Counted from the first letter of the stretch, positions 22,743-34,943 are shown. The stretch: 64,000 nt of DNA from Andrena cerasifolii (GCF_050908995.1 NC_135119.1:4092001-4156000); one strand, 5' to 3'. Numbers and translations are program-made. The notes: a model not told the origin generated them from the sequence alone.

Positions 22743-24708
22743 AATCGAAACAAATAAAGAAGAAAATATTGAACATATAATAATATGATATATAGTTACA
22801 TATACATAGTTACATATCACCTACAGGTTGCAATAATCTATGTATATGTAAAAAACGTATATAACATATGATTTATGAAATCCTACTAGTACCAATGTAG
22901 TGGTACGATTTAGGAAGCGTGATCAATTTATTTATAAATATCGATTTAAACTGTATAATAAATGTAAAATATTCTACAATAAACCCGCTTTTAGAAAAAT
23001 ACAAAAATACAGGCTAAAATTACATTGTTAGATCATTATCAGCTAAAACAGTCTGGTAAAAAGTTACATCAATCATCCCTGATTTTTTAAAAATGTTTAT
23101 AGCACCCACAAAATAGGGTATAAGGTCGAAAGGTTTAGTTTCTATTCCTCACTTCGCATTTACTTCATATTTTCACCATTACATGTCGTGAATATTCATT
23201 AATTATTGAGAAATTGATGAGAGACAGTTTACGCGACCTGTACGATATTGACAACTGTATTGACAGATATTCCATCTTTACCTGTTTTAAACTCGTAGTG
23301 TCAGTGCCAAGTAAATATGTACATCAGAAGTGTCAGTAGCCAGCCCCAGAAATATCTGCTATTCTCCTAATTACAAGTGATACTTGAAAATACTATCAGA
23401 TACAAAGATTGCCACACAACAAACTTCTCGCAAAGTTGTAGATATTTCCCACAGCTAATCTTCTACAGCTTTTTCCAGACCTTTCAATTTTATTATCTCG
23501 TACTTAGAATTAACCTAACAGATATGGATATTGTTGAAAAAAATTAAGTTTTTATTTTTATTTGGAGGATGTTCATGAATCGATGCTAATTCATAAACAT
23601 TTTCAAAACATTCTGTTATCGCGTTCTAAAAATATGGGCTTTCTGTTTGCCCGAGCACTTAATAGAATCATGATAGTTATAAAAGTATTAATTTCCAAAA
23701 TTGTTTACTTGCATCTTGTTTCATTTTCTATGGGATGGGCGTCGTGAAGGAAAGAATTTCTGCCATTTGGAAAATGCATAGACTCGTCAGTCTAAAATCG
23801 TATTCCTAACATGGTAAATTGGCGGTAATTACACTGTCTAAAACCGTGACGTCATTAGCCACAGTCTGGTGTTTTGAACTATTTTTATTCGCTACTTATA
23901 GAAGGATAATTCGGTATACGACGTATAAGATGCTCCAACTTATACAGTAATAAGGATTTTACATTAAAATTTTGCTTAAACTTTTTGGCAGAATATTAAA
24001 TCGTATTACATATGTACGTTTATATAAATGAGGATTATTCAACGAAATGTACAAAGCCAACATTTTTTTCTAGTTCCCCATACATATACAATACTTAACA
24101 TAAGAGTGAGCTCTTTTTATTGCTCTTTCGTAATTACGACCCAAGGTTATTCAGAAGAATTCCACGAAGAAAGGAATGAAGAGAAGAAATTCGCTACTAT
24201 TACTACATTACACAAAGGAGTTTCGTACAAGAGAATGTACTTAACAATGCTATGGTCTCGAGGTATTAGTAACGTAATATAGACGAAAGGGAAAATTAAT
24301 GCAAATAGCCAGAAACTATGACAAAGTCAGCAACCACATATGCTGAATCATTTCCAAAGGGAATCTAGAATGCACAGCATTTGAAATTGCAATAGCAGCC
24401 AGCAGTACGAAGGATAACCCAGTATGAGGAAGCATTGCACCAAGTTCTTGCAATGACTGTTATTCGGATGATACTTCAAAATACAAAATTGGTAGAAGTG
24501 ATTAGAATGGGCTAAGGTCGGCATCAGATATATTGGCCGCTGAATTCGTTTTCGCGAACAGCAATCGAGGAGAAATCAGCCACCACCATCTGACGATCGT
24601 GGATTCGTCAGTTGGAGTTGCGTGGTCCTCGCAGGGTATGGTGGGGTAGCAGGAACGCTGCTCGGCTCAGTCTGAACCTAGCCGTTTGGCTGTTATTTAT
24701 TCTTAGAG
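22743..24708. other. no recognisable feature
   Basis: AT-rich, turning GC-richer after about 24540. Open frames at 23562-23747 and 24028-24282 have no recognisable motif. Confidence 0.45.
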
Positions 24709-25488
24709 TAAAGGTGAAAACAGACGGCTCCTGGCTCCGCGAGCCTGGCTCGTGGATCGGCGAATCACGCGCCGTCTGATCGGCCAGGGCTCGGCTCGCC
24801 TAGACTCTCCAAGCCGCCTTGACGAGCTAGACGAGCTGAGCCAGTTCACGGAGTCACGAGCCGTCTGATTGGTCATGACTCGGCTCGCCTAGGCTCGCCA
24901 AGCCCGAGCTAAACGAGCCAAGCCAGTTCGCGGAGCCACGAGCCGTCTGATTTCACCTTAACAGTTGGGCGGTGTTCCATGTTAAGGTGAAATCTGACGG
25001 CACGTGGATCGGCGATCCATATGCGTTCTCACGGCGCGGGACTCGGCGAGACGGCTCGGCTCGCCTAGGCTCGCCCAGGCTCGCGAGCCATGTTCTGACG
25101 GCGCGTGGGATCAGCGAGTCTCGTGCCAAGCTCGCCTAGGCCCACCCAGGTTCACCAAGCCGCCTTGACGAGCTAGATGAGCCGAGCCAGTTCGCGGAGC
25201 TACGAGCCGTCTGATCGGTCATGCCTCAGCTCGCCCAGGTTCGCCAAGCCAACTTGACGAGCTAGACGAGCCGAGCCAGTTCGCGGAGCCATGAGCCGTC
25301 TGATTTCACCTTAATAGTTGTGTGCGTTAAGATGAACGCCCACGGATCGCCGACTTACGAGCCTGGGCGAGCTTGTAACGAGACTCGCCGAGCCCACGCG
25401 CCGTCAGAACGCTCATGGCTCGCCAACTCGCGAGCCTGGATTCGACGGCTCGGCTCGCCCACTCACGTGCCGTCAGATTTCACCTTTA
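24709..25488 (+). mobile_element. GC-rich GGTGAAA-ended composite repeat, locus A
   Basis: A roughly 780-bp GC-rich block in AT-rich DNA. Outer ends are TAAAGGTGAAAACAGACGG (24709) and its inverse-type end at 25488. Inside, at 24958-24985, two ends meet around the 20-bp spacer CAGTTGGGCGGTGTTCCATG, bounded on each side by TTAA and then GGTGAAA. A second, shorter junction lies at 25311-25330 (TTAA, 12 bp, TTAA). The sequence is made of two interleaved unit types. One is ~89 bp (GTCTGATCGGTCATG...GAGCCAGTTCGCGGAGCC). The other is built on TGACGGCACGTGGATCGGCG. There is no credible gene. TTAA bounds suggest piggyBac-type mobility, but this is inference. Confidence 0.7.
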
Positions 25489-26551
25489 CGAAGCTATGCG
25501 TAGACCAATACGAGATGAAGCTATCGAGAAAGAATCAATGTTCTCACCAATAAAGCTCCTGAATTTTTTCGGTGCTAACGCACACCTATTCTACTGTGTG
25601 TACTTCTACGCTGACAGCTCGGTTTGGCCTACACGCCAGAAGCTTGGCACTATCCCCACCACTTCTGGCTCACTCTTGTTTTGCGAAGGCGAGAGCGAGA
25701 TGGAACGAGAGCAAGTGAGAAAACGTTGAGAATAGGAGCACCGAGGCAGGCAAACTGTGTGGTGGGAGAATACCCATCACGAAACTCACCGGCCAATATA
25801 TCTGATACCGACCTTAGTTAGCGTGATAATTGGATATTAGATTTATGCACTGTAACTGAAAAAGTGAAGTTCCAGAAAATTGAAACATATTGCACAGATT
25901 TCGGGTGCTACTTATTTCAGGAAAAGACGGAATCAAATTGTATTATTATCACAGTAAAGTATGAAAGTAACTGATATTGCAGATGCCATTTAAGGGAATG
26001 GTAGATTAGGCTAAAGACATGAAGCATGCAAATGTAAGAAGACTGCTATATATTTTCAGGAAGTTAAAATATTTGGTGATCAGTTTTGGTTGTCAAAACG
26101 TAGTGACTCAAAACATTCACTTAAACTGTGTAGAGAGATTCTAGACCAATAAAAGAATATGAGGTGCTTACTGGCATCGCCATATTTGAAACCCATAAAG
26201 GTATGAGGTATACTTAATATTTTACTTCTATAAATATTATAAAGTGACAATGAATACTGAATGAAAAATTATACAAACTCAGACTTGAAACTTGTAAATG
26301 TTAATTTCATGGGAACAATTTGAAATATACGTAAGTATATATTTTTTGACAAATTTTTATTTTTCATTTCGCTACGTGCCGACCAAAAGAATTTTTTCGC
26401 ATCATATTTTACGGAAGTGCCTAAATTTTTTTAAAAATATGCAATTCAATCATAAGCAAACTATTTTCACATCCATCCTACGGAAACATCGAAAATTATT
26501 AATTGCATACAATTTTTGGCGTATCCTCAACTTTCAAGAGTATTATTTATA
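25489..26551. other. no recognisable feature
   Basis: The overlapping open frames around 25489-25821 continue out of the GC-rich array and have no known motif. The rest is AT-rich. Confidence 0.4.
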
Positions 26552-27091
26552 CAGCAGCGTGGAAAAGTATTCAGCCACCATTTAAAATCGCATAACTTTT
26601 TTAAAATTAATTCAAACGACTTGAGTCTTTTTGAGAAGCTAGAAGAATTAGTTTGCTAAGTGAAGTGGTTCGTCGTTTTGAAAAAAAATGCAATTGGTCG
26701 GAATAGCAAAAAATATAGTGAATAGCGAAATAGCGAAAATCGCTGATTTCGTGAATTTCGCGATTTTCGACCTTATTCTGCGATATTTAAGCGTTTATAG
26801 CTCAGAGCAATGTTAACCGATTTTGAAGAAATTTTAGGCATGTATATAACTTACTTAAACCTATAAATGAGTTTTTTTAATTTCTATACAGGCTCATAGA
26901 AAAAAGTTTAAAAAACGACTTTTACTATTTTTTTTTCTATTCCGACCAAGTGCATTTTTTTCAAAACGTCGAACCACTTCACTTAGCAAACTAATCCTTC
27001 TAGCTTCTCAAAGAAGCTCAAGTCCTTTGGTTAAATTTTAAAAAAGTTATGCGATTTTAAACGGGTGGGCGAATACTTTTGCACGCCACTG
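26552..27091. mobile_element. Tc1/mariner-type palindromic MITE, copy 1 (variant ends)
   Basis: 540 bp flanked by TA (26550-26551 and 27092-27093). Ends are CAGCAGCGTGGAAAAGTATT and its approximate inverse. Beyond the first ~27 bp it joins the sequence shared by the other four copies (AAAATCGCATAACTTTTTTA, then GAGAAGCTAGAAG and TTAGTTTGCTAA), and both arms mirror each other to a centre near 26760-26800. There is no coding sequence. Confidence 0.85.
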
Positions 27092-27103
27092 TACATATAT
27101 AAT

Positions 27104-27176
27104 AATTCAAATCAAAGTGAAATGCGTCTATATATCTTCTATGCGTACATAGAAGCATTTCACTTTGATTTGAATT
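27104..27176 (+). other. 73-nt pre-miRNA-like hairpin
   Basis: Arms AATTCAAATCAAAGTGAAAT-GC and their exact inverse form a perfect 22-bp stem. An inner stem TTCTATG/CATAGAA closes a CGTA loop, with an 11-nt one-sided bulge. Size and shape fit a small-RNA precursor, but the stem is more perfect than usual, and a mini palindromic repeat is equally possible. It starts 12 bp after a mariner-type MITE. Confidence 0.4.
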
Positions 27177-27516
27177 ACGCTAAATACAAATCAACCCATT
27201 TGCTTGAAACGAAAGAGGTTAAGACGTACAAATTAAGAGCTTTAGATGTGTATCAATGTGTATATTTCTATACTTAAATGCTTCAGACATCTGTATGATG
27301 TACACGTACAGGTTAAATCTGAACGTAATGCGCTTTGCTGTTCGTTCGAAATTGAGCATCAGTGAGAAGCAACAGTACTCATAAACCGATTTTTGCCTCT
27401 ACACTCCAGTTCCTGGATTAAATTATGTGGCACTAATAGTGTGTCTTATTACCCGTGCCACATTGAGCGAAAATATATACTTAGCTACGCGTATTTCAGG
27501 TAATATGGTGAAAACT

Positions 27517-27693
27517 AGCTGACCCGTTACCCGGTTTCACCCGGAAATTATTTATGATGTTTCAAAAATAGAAAAGTCTAAAAAACAGCCTATAATCTAA
27601 TCTAGGACGTGTGTAATGTATATTCAAAATTTCATTGAAATCGGTTTAGCCGTCTAGGCGTGAAAGAAGGACGCACAAACAGACAACGTTTCA

Positions 27694-27743
<50 letters not shown>

Positions 27744-27750
27744 TAGGGAT
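27517..27750 (+). repeat. widespread insect interspersed-repeat 3' end with (TA)n
   Basis: CTAGCTGACCCGTTACCCGG opens the block. AAAATTTCATTGAAATCGGT, CCGTCTAGGCGTGAAAGAAG and ACAAACAGACAACG follow, then (TA)n at 27696-27741 and TTAGTAGGGAT. This layout is common at the 3' end of insect retroelement or SINE-like repeats. I do not know which family it belongs to. Confidence 0.55.
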
Positions 27751-29750
27751 GAGAGCCTGTTCAGAATAAATCTATGCCTGCTCAAAATGAACTTGTACTT
27801 GAATGATCAATCGAAACAGAAATTATTTCAAACAGTTTCACGATTTTCCGGAAAACTTCCATGGCCTCTCTCTTCATTAGCTACTACAGAGCCTCTCGCT
27901 TTACATATGTATATATTGGTACGTATAGTCCTACGCAAGGCTGTGTTTGCATTTCTACAGAAATCGCGACATCCACTCAGACTATTTCCATAAAAAGGAA
28001 GATGCACTTGAGCAGTCCCCGTACGGCCGTCCAGTAAAGTCAAAAGGAACCTCAAAGATGAATGCGTGTGGTTCGTCACAGGGAAAAAGGTATTCATGAA
28101 ATTACGATCGTTATTCTCTTTAATTAGTGGCCTCACTCTTCACGCAAGTATTGTTTCTCGTAACTACTTTTATAGAGAGACAGAGCGGGATGGACGACAG
28201 AGGGGCGGATGGGGGAAAAAAGGGGGAGGGGGTGTAAAATGGTGGATACAGAGGCAAAGCCGAGTCAAATTCAAAGAGGGGCGCAGAAAAGAGAGCTCAG
28301 AAAGCAGATAAATAATAAAGCCGTTGACTTCATAACTCTACTCATTTTTGCGGACCTGAAGCCCCCCCACCGCCATCGCCCTCACCCTCGCCCTCGCTCT
28401 TTTCCATGGTTTCTCCTGTTATGTTGAACAATACTGGGAGAAGTCTGAAGAGGAGGGGCGGCTGAAGCTGAGGTTTAAGCGGCGAGACAACCATGTCCGA
28501 TTAATTGTGCCCGGAGGACTTGCGCACTCAAAGAGGATAATTCACCCATGCTATTTTATTCCTATTAACGCAAGCTTTAGGGCCACGTCCGACCGGGGAT
28601 GGAGGATTTTTCAGACGTTTCTGATTGCATGTCGGAGGGATTTAGCAAATCGTAGTAATGCCGCGCTGCCAGCCGGAAGGTCATAGTGATCTTCCGTCAC
28701 GATGCAAAATTTATTTGAACAACGAGACACATTGCGATATTCTCTTTACCAAACAACATAAATTTGGCTACTGACACAGCGGAACGTCAATAGCAGTAAT
28801 ATCAACATCGGGATACAGTAAGCCAATGTAATCCCTCTGGTAAGCACGCTCCTGGTAATTTTCAAACCTGCTGAACATAAGAAATTCAAACAAACACGCT
28901 GGGGAAAATACGCGTTAATTGTTGAGCATGTGTACCTACAAGTTTCTAGAAATCAGCTTGATATTTATTAACGACATTTTCTTCTGTCGCTGTTTCAGTC
29001 ATTTCATTCTTGTGACGAGAAACCCCCTATTGATTACGAACAAACTAACAGTTGCAATGGTCAGTGAAAGCAGGCCTCGTAGTTTATTTTTATTACTCTT
29101 TTAGCTGATGCAGAACTTGTAAATATCTGCAGCTGTTCGACAGCATAGTATGTCAGATATTAAACAGTCTTGCAACATGTGCTGGTTTACTGAATCATGT
29201 AGGAACTCCTCATGAGATGCTATGAACTCAACCATAAGTGCTTAAACCTGAACGATATTGATATGAATTATTCAAAATAAAGCTGTATTGTCTGTATCCC
29301 CATTGCACATACTTGTATAGGACGGGACGTAATTCATGGTAAAGGCTTGTCTAATTTTTTCTTTTAAACTTCTTCGTAGAGTTTACTTTTAATATTACTT
29401 CCAAGAGGATCCTTGGTATGACCACTAATTGTAAGTAAATAGTAATCGAAACGTGTGATGTCAGACAATTTTGAAAGTCAAGTAATTTTACTATTGATCA
29501 ATTCAAATACAGTTTCTTGGATAATAAAGAAACTAACTGTTTGTAAATGTTTGTTGCGTTATTTGAACCAGATCGCCCATCAATATTGACGAATATTAGC
29601 GCGTAAGGGGAAAGAGCGAGTAATAGTCAGAGTCACTGTCAGTGTATCCTAAGAATCTTCAAAATCGTCTACATATTTCGTAACGGAAGCTTCGCACCTT
29701 GTGAAAAGATTTTATTCTACATTTCTGATTTATTTCTGCACCTACAATTA
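27751..29750. other. no recognisable gene; purine-rich and C-rich low-complexity patches
   Basis: Includes a G/A-rich tract (28190-28245) and a C-rich tract (28362-28400). The open frames here (27787-28427) have low-complexity translations and no motif. Nothing else is supported. Confidence 0.45.
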
Positions 29751-30286
29751 CAGTGACTCGCATTAATATTCGGACACTTTTTAAAATCGCATAACTTTTT
29801 TAGAATTGGTCCAAACAACTTGAGTTTTTTTTAGAAGCTAGAATTATTAGTTTGCTAACTGACGCGTTTCGTCGTTTTGAAAAAAAATGTATTTGGTTGG
29901 AATAGCGAAAGAAATAGTAAAGGTCGATTTTTAAACTTTTTTTGTGAGCTTGTAATGAAAATTAAAAAAAAACCGTTTGTAGATTGCAGTAAGTTTTATA
30001 CGTGCCTAAAATTTCATCAAAATCGATTAACGTTGCTCCGAGCTACAAACGTTTAAAGATCGCAGAATAAGGTCGGGAATCGCGAAAATTCCTGAAATCA
30101 GCGATTTTCGACCTTTACTATTCTTTTCGCTATGCCAACCAAATACATTTGTTTTCAAAACGACGAAACGCGTCAGTTAGCAAAATAATCCTTCTAGCTT
30201 CTCAAAAAAAAACTCAAGTTGTTTGGACCAACTCTAAAAAAGTTATGCGATTTTAAAAAGTGTCCGAATATTAATGCGAGTCACTA
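29751..30286. mobile_element. Tc1/mariner-type palindromic MITE, copy 2
   Basis: 536 bp flanked by TA. The left end is CAGTGACTCGCATTAATATT followed by CGGACACTTTTT. The right end is its inverse with the final G changed to A. Arms of about 240 bp mirror each other around CGACGAAACGCGT and TTAGTTTGCTAACTGACGCG. No coding sequence; a trans-mobilised derivative by inference. Confidence 0.9.
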
Positions 30287-30493
30287 TAATCTTTTTTTAT
30301 TGTGCCACGATGTTGCGCTGCGCACTGTATAATATGAGTATTTTATCCATTTATGACCTAAGTAGTGAACAATCCTTGTAATTATCATTAGGCAACAAGT
30401 GTACTACCTACGCTACTTTCTTATATGATTGGTCAGCGGAATATTCTATGTACCTACGTATAATACACATTTAAGCTAAAAAGTTTTGAAGTA

Positions 30494-30686
30494 CACTGCG
30501 TTCCATATAAGAGTGTACCAATGCCCCTACCGATTTGCGACCGATCTGCGCAGCTCCCACGGATCTGACGCACGCGATTGGTCGTAGCACTTTCGTGATT
30601 GGTCGTAGCACTTTCCCTGCCGGTTTACTACCAATCAACAGTGTATCCCTGCGCGAAACGAGTACGCTCTAATGTGGAACGTAGTG
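30494..30686. mobile_element. 193-bp TA-flanked MITE
   Basis: CACTGCGTTCCATATAAGAG at the left and its imperfect inverse at the right, each bordered by TA (30492-30493 and 30687-30688). It contains a direct duplication of GATTGGTCGTAGCACTTTC (30580 and 30599). The flanks on both sides hold nothing else recognisable. Confidence 0.75.
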
Positions 30687-30939
30687 TATTTAATATATTA
30701 CTTGAAATATACCTATAGTAATTGTTTTTGCACTTTCACCTTACAATTTTAATTGTGTCCTATTCGAAGTTACGGTATTCATATATAGCAACATTTTTAT
30801 GGAATAAGTTTCGTTAAAATTTGTAAAATCATTACACTAAATATTAAGGCAACATTATGACATCATTAATTACAGTTGATAATATTGTAGTAGGTAATAC
30901 TTAATAGCATTTATAATTTATTTCTTCTATATGTATACT

Positions 30940-32238
30940 CAGGGGTCGATTTGGGTAGGTATTCTTAGGTTCAGCAGGCTGCAGTCTAGGGTGGCAAATT
31001 TTGGGGCCCATCAAATTTTTGGGGGCGACAAATTTGGGGATGCGGCGTAGGGGAGACCGGGCAAAGTGGCGCGAAAAAAGTTTGAAGTCGAATAAAATTT
31101 TTCGCTTTCAATAAAAATGTGTGGAAATAGATTTGTAATATAATTTGAATATTACTATTAATAAATGACGAATAGCAATACTTAAAATGAACTTAAAGTA
31201 TATTAAAATTCAACTTGAAAAGAAAATGCCAAAACCATATATGGGGTAAAGTGAGCTAAAATAAAATACGAGTTTTATTTAAGGATATAGGTAATTATTA
31301 ACCCCTTGCGCTGGGATGACGTGTGTAGCACGTCAGTTACTGTTTTTTTTTTAACCGTGGTTGTCAAAAACTGTGGCAGATTTTTCATTTTTTTGAGGTT
31401 AGATTCTGTTTCATCACGCCGCGTGGTTTCCAAGCTAGCTGATAGGTTAGGTTATTGCGCATATCACTCGCGCATCTTTTCTTTGCAGCTCAGTTTATCC
31501 CGGTCACTTTGCCCCGAATGTGTACTCAGTGGAAAATTAATTATTTGATAATGTTAGGATGAATGTTTTCTCAAACGCGTGTACATATATGTTTATAAGC
31601 TTGTTATAAACACGCAGAAAAAAAATGGAGTTAAAATAACACGTTTAAGACTCATTTATCCAAAAAGCTAACCAATTGGAAGTCTCTAAAACTTCATTTT
31701 CAATTTTTTAAATGAATTTCCATTTTTCGATATCCGAATGTGCATAATTATCATTGTGGTATTACACACATTTATTACGTCACCAAAATTTGTAAATATA
31801 TTCTATTGTTAAAGAATAAATTAAGAAAGCTCATTTTACCCCGAGGTTCACTTTGCCCCGGTCTCCCCTATTTGGGGGAGCGGAAAATTTTGGAGAGCAA
31901 CAAGCTTTGAGGAGTGGCAAATTTGGGAAGTGAAAAATTTTTGGAAGCGGCAAGTTTGGGAAGCGATAAATTTTGGGAAGCGATAAATTTTGGGAAGCGA
32001 CAAATATTGAGAAGCGGCAAATTTTGGATGGCGACAAATTCTGAGCGGAAGAAATTGGGAATGTTTAAACCCAAAGGCTTGAGACAACTTTAAAAACACT
32101 TGACTATTTTTCATGTAGCAAATTAGCAATGACTCAGATGTGAGTTGCCATATTGACTTAATTTTGAACTGATCTCGACCAGAAGCGGCGGCAGACGCTT
32201 TTCAGCCTGTGGGCGCCAAATCTTCAAAACCACCCCTG
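30940..32238. mobile_element. hAT-like non-autonomous element interrupted by a nested insertion
   Basis: The left end is CAGGGGTCGATTTGGG. The right end read inverted is CAGGGGTGGTTTTGAAGATT. Flanking 8-mers TGTATACT and TATATACC match at six of eight sites. The interior carries imperfect tandem GGGAAGCGACAAATTTT units (30985-31045 and 31872-32045), split by the 31050-31868 element, then a block shared with 42487-43169 (TTTCATGTAGCAAATTAGCA and GTGAGTTGCCATATTGA). CAG ends with an 8-bp duplication point to hAT. No transposase remains. Confidence 0.7.
31050..31868. mobile_element. TA-flanked GGGGAGACC-type element, copy 2, nested
   Basis: Ends GGGGAGACCGGGCAAAGTGG and the inverse of GGGGAGACCGGGGCAAAGTG, with TA at 31048-31049 and 31869-31870. 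From 31050 to about 31514 it is the inverse of the 802-1409 element. It then diverges 10 bp short of that element's outer end (at CACTTTGCCCCG near 31503) and continues for 350 bp of other sequence before a second proper end. It sits inside the hAT-like element, so it is the younger insertion. Confidence 0.8.
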
Positions 32239-33067
32239 TATATACCCAGATATTATCATGTACGTGAACAAATGTATCCTAGGTTACGTTAGTTAAACTG
32301 AGGTAGGAAGGCATTTCGTTTGAATGCCGCAGTAGGAATTGCTCTTTGTAAAACATGGAGATGCGATTGACATTGATTTACATTCGTTTCGTATTGCTAT
32401 CTGAAAAGTTTCCACAATCAGGTGGAACTTACTAACCGCTTGTCTGCTCGGGGACATAGATAGAACCGAAAGACGCGGAGTCAGCACATTTTATAAACTT
32501 TCAAGCCGCAGTATTTCCCAAGAATTTATGTCGGTTAGGGGTCTCGTTCATTTTTCACGTATCTTCATGCAGTTTTAAATATTCGAAAATGTGTCGGCCT
32601 TTCGAAGAGATATTATCGCAAATATGAGACGAAGAGAAGATTGGATTGCTCCTATATGTATCTTTCGCTCACAATTTTTCAACAATTCGAACGCGAACGT
32701 AATATTTTATTTCTTTCGGTATGTCTATTTTACGTATATATGTTCCAGTGTTTGCCTTTAAATATTCAAATCCCTCTTCTCAATGGAACGATCCTGCTAA
32801 AACATTTATTTCCTGTACCGTGTTTATTGTTTCATTCATAGATGAATATCGGTATGTGGAAGCTCCAATATGTTACAAAAATTCTGCTCGATGGTGGCTA
32901 CGAAAACCAGCAAATGGAATTGTTGTTCCCAGACGTGAAATAATTAACTAACGTAGGTAATTTAATTACTAATGTGACTAGCAAGGAACATCACCCAATT
33001 GACTATTTTACAGTTTGGTTGAACTTGGCACATGGCAGGTAAGAACTTGGTGCGGTATTAAAAAATA
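32239..33067. other. no recognisable feature
   Basis: Mixed sequence with short open frames (32641-32951) lacking motifs. Confidence 0.45.
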
Positions 33068-33815
33068 TTAAGGGGTTACGCCACCCTGAAAGTTTTGAAA
33101 ACACGATTTTTTTTTCTTTGCATTTTCTTATTACGCGAAGTTTTAAGAATAATTTAAGTCGTTGTAGACGCAAAAATTCCCCAAAATAGCCGAGTTATAG
33201 GCCTTCAACGAGGCGCGGATGTCGATATTCCGCAGCAGGTAGCGACCATTCTACTTTTCTTCTTTTGCGTTTTTCTCGAAACTACATTTTCAAAGATGAC
33301 CTATCAAATATCTCCAAAACTATTTGTCCGATTGAGTTCAAACTTGGCACGCATATTCTTAATGGTATTATCTACGATGCAGCTTATCAGTTTTTCCATC
33401 CTATACCCCATTCGTATATAATTAATGGTTTAAATTCGTTTCTTCATGTGAAAAACGTATAATTTTTTTCACTTTGCTCTCATTTGTGCAATAATTTTTT
33501 TTTCTCAAATCCCTATGCTACATCGTAGGTATTTTATTAAGGAACACGGAAATCATCGGGTTTTTGATTTCAGACGAACATGTTCGTTATAATTTGTTAG
33601 GTTAGTCACGCGTGTAACGGCGGACGAGCTTCGCGGGAGAACAAATAACTCGGTCATTTTTTAATATTTTTGTACAGTATTTATACAATATATGCACTAA
33701 TACATGCTCTACCCATAAGAAGAAAATAAATAATTTTCAACCTCATAGTATCGGTAAAAAAAATTCGTCTAGTTTAGTGCTGTTTCGAGCGCCTCAGGGT
33801 GGCGCAACCCCTTAA
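33068..33815. mobile_element. 748-bp TTAA-type (piggyBac-like) MITE
   Basis: TTAAGGGGTTACGCCACCCT at the left and the inverse TTAAGGGGTTGCGCCACCCT at the right, so TTAA is duplicated at both ends. The interior is AT-rich and does not encode a recognisable protein; a 65-codon frame at 33265-33462 has no motif. TTAA target use is the signature of piggyBac-type transposition. Confidence 0.85.
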
Positions 33816-34408
33816 GCGAGTTGTTTTATAGGCTGAATGTGTATGTTCGAGGAGGTGAAAACTGCCCCCAAAGCTGAGTGTTGAAAAGATTTCTCGAAAA
33901 CTATTAGACACGTAAGAAAATGTTTAATGAAAAAATATTTTGTATTTCATGAGCAATATTATGGCCTAAACAGAAATTGGCCAAGGGATGAAGTTATTTA
34001 AATTTGCTTAATGGCGTAAATTAGCTCTTAAAGTGTTTGAAGTAAATACACTCGCTGCTACACAATAGAAACATAGGTTTTAATGTAAATTAAAAAGATC
34101 TAATTCTGCTAAATCTCCTTTCTGGAAATTGTTTCATAATCTGCCAACGGCATTTGTATTTTGGGCGTGTCGTATATCTATTACTCACAGTACGCTGCTT
34201 CATACTTCCAATTGTTTAGGGACACTCACCTGAAAGGAGAAATCAGTTTTGTTATTTTCTGGATAACAATATATTCGTTTACATTTAAATAAAATTTCAG
34301 GAAATGTTATAATTTGTTCGGTATATTTTAAAATACACTAGTGTCGGTAAAGAATGTTACTTTGCCTTAAGGCTGTATCATTAATTCATTTTCATGTGAC
34401 ATTAGGTA
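33816..34408. other. fragment of the 17.6-kb inverted-repeat family, otherwise empty
   Basis: About 33835-33930 resembles the inverse of the arm at 17846-17900 (GGTGAAAACTGCCCCCAAAG, then TTGAAAAGATTTCTCGA). Nothing else is recognised. Confidence 0.4.
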
Positions 34409-34943
34409 CAGTGGCTCGCATTAATATTCGGACACTTTTCAAAATCGCATAACTTTTTTAGAATTGCTCCAAACAACTTGAGTTTTCTTGAGAAGCGAGA
34501 AGGATCAGTTTGCTAACTGACGCGTTTCGTCGTTTTGAAAGCAAATGTATTTGGTTGGAATAGCGAGAAGAATAGTAAAGGTCGAAAATCGCTGATTTCA
34601 GGAATTTTCGCGATTCCCGACCTTATTCTGCGATCTTTAAACGTTTGTAGCTCGGAGCAACGTTAACCGATTTTGATGAAATTTTAGGCACGTATACAAC
34701 TTACTGCAATCTACAAACGGTTTTTTTTAATTTTCATTACAAGCTCACAAAAAAAAGTTTAAAAATTGACCTTCACTATTCTTTTCGCTATTCCAACCAA
34801 ATACATTTTTTTTTCAAAACGACAAAACGCGTCAGTTAGCAAACTAATCCTTCTAGCTTCTCAAAAAAACTCAAGTTGTTTGGACCAATTCTAAAAAAGT
34901 TATGCGATTTTAAAAAGTCTCCGAATATTAATGCGAGCCACTG
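34409..34943. mobile_element. Tc1/mariner-type palindromic MITE, copy 3
   Basis: 535 bp, TA on both sides. Left end CAGTGGCTCGCATTAATATT and a right end that is its exact inverse over at least 25 bp. The rest matches copies 2 and 5 closely, so this subfamily is the youngest of the set. No coding sequence. Confidence 0.9.
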
